64,000 bases of DNA from Cladocopium goreaui (lineage: Eukaryota > Sar > Dinophyceae > Suessiales > Symbiodiniaceae), in assembly GCA_947184155.2 (NCBI GenBank), contig CAMXCT020006223.1, positions 707,501 through 771,500 on the forward strand. Reading direction: 5' to 3'. Shown here piece by piece: positions 23,925 through 35,342 of this stretch (within the stretch, counting starts at the first letter, position 1; every line of letters starts with the position of its first letter). Below the pieces are notes generated by a model. The model did no database searches and was not told the origin of the DNA. It saw only the letters and a list, made by a program, of their open reading frames with translations. The position numbers and the translations under genes are program-made.

Positions 23925-26017
23925 GTTTTCGGCTAGCGCCCAGAGACTTGGCTTCAGCACCAGAATGGGAGCCTCAAACGAACTACGACAACCTGTGGGA
24001 GGTCAGGAACACTTCAGATGCTGCCAATCTACTGGCTGGGTGCCCCATGGATACCATCATCGCCTGCAGCTTTCATCGGGCATATGCCGAACATGGCTCA
24101 GCACAAGATCGTGCGATGCGGCAGTTGGCTGAAGCGAAACCTGCAGGGATGGCATTTGCAACAGTGGATCTGCAGCTTGTTCGGCATGGTTCGGCTGATG
24201 TGGGAGAGTTTTGAGTTTGTTCCACTGCCGATTTTCAGAAAGGCAGCACTTTACAAACCATCGCTCCTAGTTATGGATTCCCTATTCAGGTCCTGCCAAA
24301 TCCAAGCAGTGTGTCCAGCTGCCGCTGGGCCCAGGATCCAGGCTGCAGATGTGGCGGACTGGGCCACCGTGAAGGATCCGGAGGTGCGGTTGCTGCAGCC
24401 CGATGGCACGCTGCTGGAGCGCTTCCTGCCAGCAGCTGTGGCCAGCGGCCAACTGCACCGTGTGGCCATGGTGAAAGCACAGGAGTTGGCCAATGAGGGT
24501 ATCAAAAAGTTGGAGCTGCTGGCTCTGAAGTTTCCAGGCAAGGTCTGCTTAGCATGCTTAGTTGCTTTTTATTTGAACATATTTGAAACACATTCTGCAA
24601 ACTATGGGGTGAACTGCATCTGGTTCATGTCAATAGAGTGCTGATTAAGCCGGGGATCAACGGTCAACGGCTCATGAGCAAATAGCTGCCTCGCACCAAA
24701 GCCTCAGGTGCTTTGCATGACGAGCTGGGAATGGCAGTGGCCAAAGATAGCCTAGAGAAGATGAAAAGCGCTGCCTTGGAATTGGTCGGGGATGAGGTTG
24801 ACATGTTGGATCAACTCTGCCAATGTGTCTCTTCAGCTTCAGTGCCTAGAGCCAGGCATGTGGCAAACCTGGCCAGGGTCATTCGGAAAGCTGGAGGAGC
24901 AGCGAAAGTTGTGCCGCTCTTGGAGCCTTGGCTGGTCTTGTGGCATAGGAAGGTTCTGTTTCTGTTTCAACAGGATGAACTACTGTAATGTCATGTAATA
25001 TCTGTAATTATCCACAAGTATCACATCTTTGTGCCCCTTACCCAATTATGAGCTGCCAGGACCTGAGCCGCAGATTGGCCAGTGCAAAGCTGCTGGGAGG
25101 GGCGGAGCCAGGAGCCATCGAGGCTTTGGAGCGTTTGCTGAATGCCATCCTGCTGAAGTTTGAGACGGCGGAGCCAGGTGAGGGAAAACCCCCTTGGGAA
25201 TTAGGGAAGGGCTGAGATGGCTCAAGGCTTTGAAGGAAGCTTGAGGGCCTAGCAGTTGGGAGCGTAAAGACACATATACAAAATTGTGCCGTGCGGTTGA
25301 GCACACGCAAGAACCGAAGAGTCCAAATTGAGCTGATTAGAATGATTATATAGAACAAAGAAGACAAAAATGATCCACGGTGTCATCTATAAAACCCGTC
25401 TGGAAGAACATCAGTTGCCTGTAGAATGAAGCAGCCTTCCCTGCTGTGGCCGAAAACATGTTTGGGATGTTTGGGCAGGTGCTCCCTTCATGCTGGCCTT
25501 GCAATTCGTGAGCAACTGCTTCCACCAGTTAGGGGAAGGTCTGCTGCCGCTGGTGGTTGAGCTGATGTCGCTGCCACTGTGGCGGGCTCTGTGGCAGTCA
25601 GGATCCGACAAGTGGCTGGACCGTTGCCGTGATGCGGCTGCCCAGCTGCTGCTCAACGGCTCGGTGGTGCTGCGCGGGGCCAGGTTGCGGGCCAGCCATC
25701 GGCCGCTGCTGACGCAAGGCCTGGTGGCCCTCAAGACGATGTCGCAGGATGAACGGGTGAACTGGGCCGTGGGGAATCTGCTGGCCATGGGCGGTGGCAC
25801 AGACGATGCCAAAGAAACTCTGCAGGCACAGCCACTGAGGTCCCTGAGGATGCTGGCAGCTGCCATCTTCAATGGACAGTTGGATGGTCCGGAAGGTGTA
25901 GCTTTCCCAGCTGCCTGGCATCCACCAGAGGATGGCACACAGCGGGATGGCAACGTTGAACGGAGACGACCGCGCGCGCCCATTCCAGGGAGGCATCGCA
26001 GGCGCTCTGGTGGCTGA
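23925..26017 (+). CDS. Multi-exon gene, last exon PUL-domain-like
   Basis: Exon-like frames at about 23925-24068, 24330-24541 (LLQPDGTLLERFLPAAVASG), 24707-24950 (HDELGMAVAKDSLEKMKSAA), 25048-25180 (AIEALERLLNAILLKFE) and 25480-26017. The last exon reads as helical repeats: MLALQFVSNCFHQLGEG, then RCRDAAAQLLLNGSVVL, then RVNWAVGNLLAMGG. That order resembles the PUL domain of PLAA/Doa1, a CDC48 partner. The C-terminus is Arg/Pro-rich and ends in TGA. Assignment is by pattern only; an unrelated ARM/HEAT-like protein is possible. Exon borders are approximate. Confidence 0.42.
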
Positions 26018-29000
26018 GGTTAGTGAAATCTGAATTCTTCATGCACTGGGGTGGTCCTTTTGAAATCTTTAGCATACATTTGCCCTGTGCTGAGCAGATT
26101 AGCCACCACCCAGAATCTACCAAACCCATTTAGTTGTGAAACACATGGAAAAATGCAAAAATAGTGATGCATGTGAAAGAAATAGCGCCAAAAAACGCGA
26201 AAGAAAAACAACCAACGTAAAGAATGATTTGCAGTTTTTTTCTTTGTGTGTTATTTTACCTGCCAACACATATGAGTAAGGATCTTAAGGAATCAGAACA
26301 ATACTGCATTAGCTATTAGCAGCTATCAACAGAACCTTGGCCATGCTGGCTATCCAGTGCTTAAAGCTGGTGATGTGACCAATTTTCTGACGGAAAAGAG
26401 GGGCGCCCCTGGCATGCAGTGTTTAAGGGATGTCTCCAATGCGAGTGAAGGCTGGCAACCAGACACTTGAAGTTGAGATCAGTTCGCCACTGTCAGATAG
26501 CGTGCGTTTTTCTGGAGTTCAGTCGATATCAAATCTAAGAGATCAATGCAACAATGTGAAGCTCCAGCAGTATCCCACATATTCAAAGGCCACTCTCTAT
26601 GTATTTCTTTGAAGAATGACTAGGATCCCAACTTCAATCAGCCGCCTGAATGCACCAGAGATGGCATCCTTTGTGTCAACGAGTGCTGTGAGCGACAAAG
26701 GCTCGTTTCAGCAGTGAAAGTTCAAAAGGGCTTGCAAAATTGCTTCCCTTTCAACCTGGCCGTTGTTGAAACATGTTGAAACTATCTCTTTGAACTGGTT
26801 TCCTATGGTTTCCTCAAGAGAGTGGGACAGATCCGTGGTGTCGCTGAATTGGAAAGTGGGGCTTCTTCTTTAAAACTCCCTGGAAAATGGTCAATCATCG
26901 CACTCGCATTATCGCTGTTGTTGACAACACAGTCATCATGAGCATTCTTCTCACCACAGTCGTGAAACGCGCGTGTCGCTCGACTCATTGAAGCTGCCAC
27001 TGATCCCAGGTGCCAACGTCCAGCCCCTGCAGCTCCACTTCGCTCTCCAGAGACCTGAAGGATCACGACTGCACTAAGGAAGAAACCGTTGCCGATGCAG
27101 CTGCCCGACATTACGCATTTTCCGAGCAACATCGACCAAGTGGCAAAGATGACCAAGTAATGAAGTAAATAAGTGTGCAATTACTCACTTAGCATGAAGT
27201 GCTCTTGGCAGGTGTATTCGTAAATTGAAGGAGTTCGGATGCAGTGTATATAGACGTCGCCAGATTCTACTCCGATGCCTTTTCGGCTGCAGCTGAAATT
27301 TTGGACAGATTCTTGGGTAGGACTTAGGGTAGGAGTCTGGTAGGAGGGTTGTTGGTGGGCTGTTGTTTCTCTTGGCGTTTGGGGCCTGGCACTTAGATGT
27401 GCGAAGAAACCATCCCACATCTGGGAAATTGGTGCGCTGAGGTGCAGTGTGGATGAAAATAACCCTGAGATATGAGGACAGGATTCGTGGCAACCTGTGG
27501 TCCCCAAACCTACCAAGATGGTCCACTTCAGGAAGAACATCTACAGATAATCCAAGGATTTTCTCCTGATGGTTGCTCATGACTCTTTCAAAGTGCCACT
27601 TGCTTGCTTTTTGACAGGAGGCCTCGACAGAGGAGATGACAGCCAGCGACTTCGCATTGTTTGAGCATCTGAGCATCTTTGGATACGTAGCGACATGTGC
27701 AATGTAGATGATATCGGCACCCGCAAGGCATCAAGCCTTTGTTAGAAGAATAGGTAGAACTTGATTCAGAGTAACTTATTTGATTGATGCTCTTTGCTGA
27801 TGACACCAGGACCTCCACATGACGCTTCGGCTAACTTTACCTCAGAAGTACCTGAACGGGACCAACAAGGAGGCCAATGGAGATTTGAGGATGAAACTCA
27901 TAGCTTCTCTTTGCATCTCTTTGCCAAAATTTTGTCATGCGGCATGGTCTTGAACTCTCCGTACGTCTCCAAAAAGGGATCAGTGCCAAAAAGTCCCTGT
28001 GCACATGCGCATCAGTTGGGATCAGTTGGGATCAGTTTGGCAGGTTGTAAAACTTTTTGTGGACCACTACAACAAGATGCCTGGCTCGCACTTGGACCAT
28101 GTACAATCAAAGACTGCAGCCTGAATTCAATGCCCACAGATGCCCACAGTCAAAGCCGAGGAAGAATGCAGAAAAGTCATCTCCACTTTCAACGGACGAC
28201 TTGCACTTGAAAATTGTCATCTCCTTACGACTTGAAAAGTGGACCAGAGCGGCTGAAATAGCTTGGCCTTCTTTTTGATCATGATTTCGATCCTGGACGC
28301 TTCTGCCAAAGGTTGGTGGTGATCATTTAGACAACGAAGAAAGAGTTCGGGAATCCTTGAAGTCTTGCGCTTAGCTACGAATAAATGTAAAGTGCCATCC
28401 GCAAGACAAATTTCACAATCTATAAAACTCTGCATGTGAGTAGTTTATTTTGCCAGGGCTGGCGATGAATGCTACCTGCTGGGAAAGGATTCTGAAGGGT
28501 TGGTGCCTCAGACAACTGATCCACCATCGATGTGCACCTACAGGACCTATCCTACACATTCCGCACCATGCGTTCGATGCATTCGATATTGAGGCCCAAA
28601 CCAAAGCCAGAGCAGACTGAGGCCAGTGCATCCTGACATGACAATTCGCTGATTTTGAAAAAAATGCATTTGCTTTTTGAGGGCTACCAAGCCGCGCCAG
28701 TTTGCACTCCGGTTGAGAAGAAGGCTTGCATGACTTGGGCCTTCTTTTGCTTTTGGGGGGGGGCAGGGCGGGCCTTTAATTGGAGAATAAGACTTCTCAG
28801 AGGCAGTCAAGAACGCCGATGGAAAACTTCGGCAGCAAACTCAGTGATACAGATCAGCTGAGTGGTTCAACCCAAATATAACAGCAAAAAAGAAATGACT
28901 GGAACATAGTTCCTGAACACTGATACCAACTTCATGCAGCTGCTCGAGGTGTAAGAATTTTGGTTGCCAAAAACTTTTCGATCCGGATGGGCCAAATCCT

Positions 29001-30801
29001 CAGTGGCTGGGCCTTTGGCGCTATTTCCCGAGAGACCACTGCAATGAGGCCTCCGCAAGAGTGCCAGCATCACAAGGTTCGAGCGACACTTTTTAATCGG
29101 TATCGTATCAACCAACAATTAGCCACACAGAAATCCACCTGAACTTGAACCGCATCAAACTTCATGTTTTGAAATTTGGAATTTCAGTTGGAGGCCATAG
29201 AATCGATTTTTTTTCGGAAATTCCGAATTCCAACGATGCGAAAGGGCGGCTGAAGGGAATTTCCAAGGCATCGAAGACCATGGAAATCAATGCAACCCAA
29301 CACCTCGGCAGGCTGCGCCTATATTCCACGAGACTGCAAAATGGTGGTTTTGACCTTGGCAGCTGGGTCGGGACTGGGACAGTTTGTGAAGATGTCAGAT
29401 GCGTTTCTGATTTTCAAGGAGGTTTTTCTTTGTTTTTCTTACTCTTGTTTCATGACAACAATTGCTCTGATTCAACACATTTTGAAGATAACTAACTGTT
29501 GCAGATGTTTGCTCTCAAATGCCCACAAGAACGAACAAAACATCACGACCGTGAAACAAGACCATGCGACCATGTACATTTTGTGATTTATCATAATTAT
29601 TCATAATTGTTGATGAACTTTGTACACAGGGAACCTGATGAGACAGGGGGTCCTTGACAAGTCCTAAGATTTGTTCTCGCAACAATTCCTGACTCCTGCT
29701 GACCCTTGAGGTCTTGCTGTCCAGATAGCAAAGCGTATGACTTTGACGAGCCGGAGACTCAGTGGGAACAAAAACCAATCACATGTGTCAACTAAGAAAT
29801 GGCTGACCCGGCTCCATTCCGCAGGGCAACCAAGTTTCTAGTCGTTTCTAGTCGTTTCTAGTCGTTTCTAGTCGTTTCTAGTCGTTTCCAGCTGCGTGCA
29901 GCATCCTTGCCTTTGTGAACCAATTTCCAATTCTTAGATTCTTATTTGGGAACCGGTTCTGCATCAAGTTGTGCCAGACAAAAGATAACTTCTTACACTC
30001 CGAAGAACGTGATGTATGTAATGTATGCCAGTGAGATGGAATTGTGGATGACCAAACAGCGACGACTCAGTAAGAAACCCTGATTGGTGTTTGTGAAAAC
30101 CTATGGGCATGCTGGCACATGGCCAACAGAATTGTTTTGGGACTGAGAAAAACACGAGGTTCCCTCGTGTTCCCTCAGGCTATGCTGGTTCGTTTTTTTT
30201 GAAGTTGTCAGCCTCAAAAATGTGTTCACGACATAGACTTGGGATTGTGGATGACCAAGGCATGCAGTGAAATAATGTCGAAGTAGGGACACCAGATAGG
30301 ACATATCATTGTTTGGTCTGGCGCAAGACTCCAACAAATTCCAACGAACCGTTGTGACGCTGCAAAATAAGTGATGTTCCAATGGACAGTTAGTTCCTCG
30401 ACGTTAAGGTTCATGAAAATCCCTGGTTGCACGCAGGCCGGAACTGTTAGTGGATTAATGCAAATTCAGTTGTTAAGGCAGAAATCTGGCAGAATTCCAT
30501 TGAAAAATTCATTTCCAGTTGGTGATGCAGAATTCCATTTAATTAACAAACAGCTGGACGTTTGAAAACTTGCACTTGAACATTTGATTGTTTTTGCTTC
30601 AGTTGTCTGCCATTTTTCCCTCTTGATTTTGCCAGGGGTTTTGCACCAACGAGTCCCAAGCGAAAAAGGCGGGGTTAGTTACATGCGCTTGTCAGTTACA
30701 TGCGTTGAACCGCAACCCATTGCGAGCTGGACAATCGATCAATCAACCTTCGTCATGTCACTTTGAATATTGACCTGGGCTTTGAATGGATGGATTGCTT
30801 T
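26018..30801. other. No convincing gene; small 10-bp tandem array
   Basis: Open frames here are short, fall on both strands and lack protein-like bias. A 10-bp unit (GTCGTTTCTA) is repeated about six times at 29834-29890. The stretch is probably intergenic or long introns. Confidence 0.5.
30797..30801. repeat. Target site duplication, left copy
   Basis: GCTTT directly precedes the 5' LTR and recurs directly after the 3' LTR at 42046-42050. This 5-bp duplication is the expected product of Copia-type integrase. Confidence 0.93.
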
Positions 30802-31033
30802 TGGCAAACTGCAAAGGGTAAAACCTAGGAATTAGGTAGCTACTGTAGTTAGCTAGGCAGTTCACTAGGTAGAGACGGCATGGCATGACAACAGCTCATG
30901 ACCGCAGCCCCTTTTGCACAACCGTGCATTCAAGGAAGGAAAAAGGTGTCACTGTGTGGCAGCTTATCCAACTAGCGGGGTAGGTAACTTGTGAGAGCCC
31001 AATACGCTGACCACTACCAGCTTTGCTTTTGCA
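30802..31033 (+). repeat. 5' LTR of Copia element
   Basis: 232 bp, starting TGGCAAACTG and ending GCTTTTGCA (TG...CA termini). It reads the same base for base as the 3' LTR. It contains palindromic AGGTAGCTACTGTAG/TTAGCTAGG stretches near the start that could be promoter or processing structure. Confidence 0.95.
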
Positions 31034-31049
31034 TGGTAGCGGAGCTGCG
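31034..31049 (+). promoter_or_regulatory. Primer-binding site
   Basis: TGGTAGCGGAGC begins at the first base after the LTR. It would pair with a tRNA 3' end of the form GCTCCGCTACCA, resembling the TGGTATCAGAGC site used by many Copia elements. The exact primer tRNA is not determined. Confidence 0.6.
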
Positions 31050-31156
31050 TGGGTAGCCCCACCGCTCCAGGCCAAAGAGCGGGCAGCTCCGCCGGCCAAG
31101 GCCGCGGGCAGCCCCGCCTAAACTGAGGACAAGCCTACGTGGCCAAGGCTGCGTAG

Positions 31157-32488
31157 GAGAGTCCAAACAAAACGGCTTCTCGGGATAACACCTGGGAATC
31201 CTGGAATAGGTCGACCCCTTGGGACGACCGTGACTGGCAAGCTCAGGACTGGGCAAGCCGTGGCTGGGTAGACTACTCCCAGCAAGAACCCAGAGCTCCT
31301 GCAACAAGGGACGCTGGGACAACCACTGACAACAGTTGGCGGGGACGAGGCCGACCGGACACGGATCGATCTCGCAGCAGTCGATTCACCCAAGAAAGGA
31401 ATCGGCGAGGACATCGCTCAGTGGCCAGGACAGAGGCCAGGATCCAAAGGGGTCAAGAGCGAAGAGCCGCACGGGACGCGGCAGACGCAGCAGCAACAAC
31501 AGCAGGGTCAGGCCAGTCCACGGACGCGCCACCTGCTGAGCCAACACCGGCCGACCCATCGGCCGATCCACCAGCCGATCCTTCGGCTGAGCCAGACCCA
31601 CCGGCACCAGAGCCGGGGTCAGTGCCATCTTCGGCGCTGGACATCGGGTCAACACCCGACGCACCCGACGTGCCTCAGACCAACCTAAGGGTGGAAGAGG
31701 CCAAGAGGGAAGTGCGGGTAGATCCGCCTCCGGGACGCGCTGCGCTCGAAGCAGACGAGCGCGCACCGGTGAAGTTGGTCCCACAGGCTGAAAGGGCCAG
31801 CTCAAGGGCTGCAAGGAAAAGAGCCCGACTTCAGAAGGACTTGGACGAAGCCAAGCAGGCGATTGATTCGTCTGAAGCCCCAAGCCTCTCAATAGAAATC
31901 CTGCAAGACGCAGGCATAGAAGTGGTTGACTGGGAAGCTGACATCTCAAGTGAAGAGAGCTTTGAGATCTGCGTTCCAGACCCTGTGTTTCAGGGCAAGG
32001 ATCCAGCTGACATCCCACAGCCACACGTGGAGTCAGCAAGCAGCTCCAAGGAGCCGCTGCAGAAGTTGGCCGCACCTCCGCTGTACGCAGCGGACGTCCC
32101 CGCGCGTGCGAGCCAGCTCACTCCAACAGTCAAGCAAGAGTTCAACAAAGCTCTTGACTTGTGTGAGCAAATCCAAGGGGCTTTGAGCCAAAGCCAGAGT
32201 GATCACTACGAGGTGGTAGACGAGAGACCACCGAACTGCAGAGAAGAAGATGGAGCAGCAAGCCGCGCAGATCCAACTGCAGATGGAGGCTCTAGCGAGT
32301 CAGGTTCAGGCCTTGACTACCGCTCAGCAGACCCAACAACAGGTGAATGCGCAGCTGTAGCTCGAGAAAGAGCAGCTGGAACAACGCCTCAACGTCGCGT
32401 TGGGACAATTGCAGCAATCCTTGCAGAACGGAGGCGCAGCAGGCGCAGTTCCCCAGCCGAGCGCGGGGAGCTCCGCCGGCACCAGTAA
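31157..32488 (+). pseudogene. gag: Copia gag N-terminal region, frame-disrupted
   Basis: Open in one frame from just after a TAG near 31154 to TAA at 32488. The start is Trp/Arg-rich, followed by an Asp/Pro/Ala repeat-like stretch (PPADPSAEPDPP) and an acidic region. Around 32210-32250 the protein-like reading moves to the next frame, which encodes a Gln-rich coiled coil (QMEALASQVQALTTAQQ) interrupted by TAG at 32358-32360. No clear ATG initiates the frame; a GTG lies at 31421. Confidence 0.6.
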
Positions 32489-35090
32489 ACCTGTCAGTCA
32501 TATAGACGTGCTCAAGTCTGTGAAACAGCCTCAGTCCTTAAAGGACAGGGAGCAGTGGGAACGCTTCACCTTTCAGGTGGAAACCTATCTGGCACTGATC
32601 AATGAAGAGTTTCCCACAGACTTGGAAGAAGCACGCAAAAGCACCACGTTTGTGGACCCTGTAGATATGACTGATGACTGCAAGGCACGTGGCAGACAGC
32701 TTTTTGCCATGCTGACTTCCTGGACCCAGGAGTTAGCAGTAGCTGTGAAGATAGCCCGTGGAATTCGAGGACAGAACGGTTTTGAGTTTTGGAGGCTTCT
32801 GTACCGAGAGTTAGCCCCAGATAACCACTCGAAGAGTTTGATCTGGAGACGCTCGCTGCTTAGCCCAAAATTTCCCTCAAAAGAGACGGAATTTTCTGCG
32901 GCGCTCCAAGAGTGGGAGGCCGACTTAGACAGGTACGAAGCCGAATACGGCGCACAGAAAGCAATAAGTGATGAAGATAAACGTGCCGTAGTTCTGACCG
33001 AAGCTCCAAATGCCCTGAAACAGCACCTTTCCATGCACATAGCCACGCTGATCACCTACCAAGCTGTGCGCGAAGTGGTGGTGTCATACTTGCAAGCCAA
33101 GCAGGTGTGGAAGCCATCGGCCGCGTATGCGGGTAGCACCGCACGCAGTGATCCCATGGAGATTGGACTCGTCCAACACAAGGGAAAAGGTAAGGATAAA
33201 GGTGGCAAAGGAAAGGATGGCAAGAAGGGCAAAGGGAAGGATCAGAAAGGAAAAGGGAAAGACACCCACTCGAAAGACAAAGGTGGAAAAGGTCAAGACA
33301 GCAAAGATCGCTGTGCAATCTGCTGGAAGGCCGGCCATACCACTGAGAAGTGCTGGTTCAACACAAAAGGTCAGGAAAAGGGAAAGGGTAAGAAGGCAGT
33401 AGCAGCCGTGAATGAAGGTGACAATGCCTCCATTGTCTCGGCTGGTCCCTCGGCATCGCAGGTTGGGGGCAACAATAGCGTCATCACCCTTCCTTCCTCG
33501 TCTTCGACGTCGTACAGAAAAGACAAGAACGTCAGTAAGATCGGGGAACACCGACTTCTCATGGTAAAACCCGGCCACAGCGGGCAGCACCGCGTGGAAT
33601 CAGTTTCACCTCAAGCCATTTTGGCAACCCAAACGGCTGGCAGCACAGTAGTCAGCCAACACCAGCAAAATGCCATTTTGGCAGAACAGGCCATTTTGGC
33701 CAAGTGGCAGGCCATTTCGGACTGCAAAGACAAACCAGGCTGGCATGACCTTGACACGGACACCAAGGTGTACGTGGTACGGGGGAAAGCTGGCACTCAA
33801 AGGAGGTATGTCACACCCGGGCCTCAATACTCAGATTTCACTCTGAGGTCCACCTGGCAATGGGACTATGCCGCCGATGCATGGGAAACCAGGGAGCTTG
33901 GAAGGAAATGGAAGCTTCTTCAAAACCCACATAAGGCATTTGCGGGAAGCAAAGTATGGGCATTGCATGCTTTCCAGAGAAGCACGCCCAAGATAGCCAG
34001 GGTAGCGAGCAGAGGCACGCTATTGGTGGACACTGGAGCATGCTGTTCGGTCTGCACCCCTGAGGCCTTTCAGACAGCAGACCTCGACCCAAGCGCCACA
34101 GAGGAGCTCTACACAGTAGATGACACACCGCTGAAGGCGTGCGGGGAGATCCGCCCCAAGTTGCGACTCGGAGAGCAGCTTCAGGAAGAGGCACAGGTCA
34201 CTTTTCAGGTGGTCGAAGGTGTGAATGAGAACATCCTGTCAGTCAATCGAGCCCTGGACGTTGGAGCCAGCGTCCACTTCGAAACTGACAACTGCTACAT
34301 CCAATGGGCAGATGGCAGCATCGCCACGTTCCGGCGAGAAGGGAGACAGTTCCTGTTGCCCTACGAAGAGCTGGATGGCGGAAAGGGCCAGGTAAAGGTC
34401 GCAGCCATCAACCCCGAGGATGAAGAAGCAATGGCAGTTCACCGCCATGCACTCCAGGAAGATGAGGAAGCCGACGCTGTGCGAGAGTTCGCCCAGCAAG
34501 AAGCGGACGCCGCTATGCAGGCGGAAGATCCCGGCCTGCTGGCCGACTTGGAGGAAGCGGCAGACGAGCCGGAGCCGCCTGAACCAAGAGGGCTACCTCA
34601 ACCGGAAAGCCCCACAGAAGAACAGCGACAGCAGCATCGGTTAACTCACCTGCCATTCGTGCCATGGTGCGAGGAGTGTGTGAGCGGGAAATCCCGCCAA
34701 GACCAACACAAGCGAGATCAGTCAACAGAACGAGATCAAGGTGTCTCGGTGGTCCAAATGGATTACTTCTTTCTGTCTCCAGAACGGGAAGAAGAGGTAG
34801 AAGACGAATCTCGTCTTGTGACCATCTTGTGTTTAACCGATACCGGCACCGGATGGCCATTGACACTTAAACTCCCCAACAAGTCTGTGGAGGTGGCTCA
34901 GTCAAAATACTGCCTGCAGAACATCGACCTCTACTTCAAGAACTTGAGGTATGACAAGATCATCCTCCAGCACGATGGCGAGCCCGCCATAAGAGCCCTA
35001 GCAAACAGCATCCAACGCCATGTGGGTGCATCCAAGGTCTCTGTGCGGGAAGCTCCGCCGAAGCAACACCAGAGCCAAGGAACTGTGGAG
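32400..35090 (+). pseudogene. gag-pol: Copia Gag-protease-integrase polyprotein, cut by LINE
   Basis: Continuous frame with a UBN2/Gag-like domain (about residues 35-240: FRQ-type helices with EFWRLLYREL), a Lys/Gly-rich linker, zinc knuckle CAICWKAGHTTEKC (CX2CX4HX4C), aspartic protease LLVDTGACCSVCTP, an integrase HHCC-like H...C..C (FVPWCEECVSGK) and integrase core aspartates in VVQMDYFFL and LQHDGEP, with the third acidic residue in SQGTVE. Immediately after that Glu the frame enters a (TTG)n tract and a stop, because a LINE is inserted there. The integrase C-terminus resumes near 38146. Confidence 0.88.
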
Positions 35091-35190
<100 letters not shown>

Positions 35191-35342
35191 AAGCGGACGT
35201 CAACCTGCTCCTCACCGAAGTGAAGTAGTTAAGACGCCATAGTATGCCATCTGCGAGAATCAAGTTCCCATACTTCTCCAAGCAAAACTCAAAAGAAGCG
35301 AAACCTGCCTGAAATAAAAAAGAAGTAAACACAGTGCGCCAG

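Noticed and set aside
27181..27676. Overlapping minus-strand frames of 119 and 163 codons
   Set aside because: No domain, no splice context, and two frames equally open; treated as chance.
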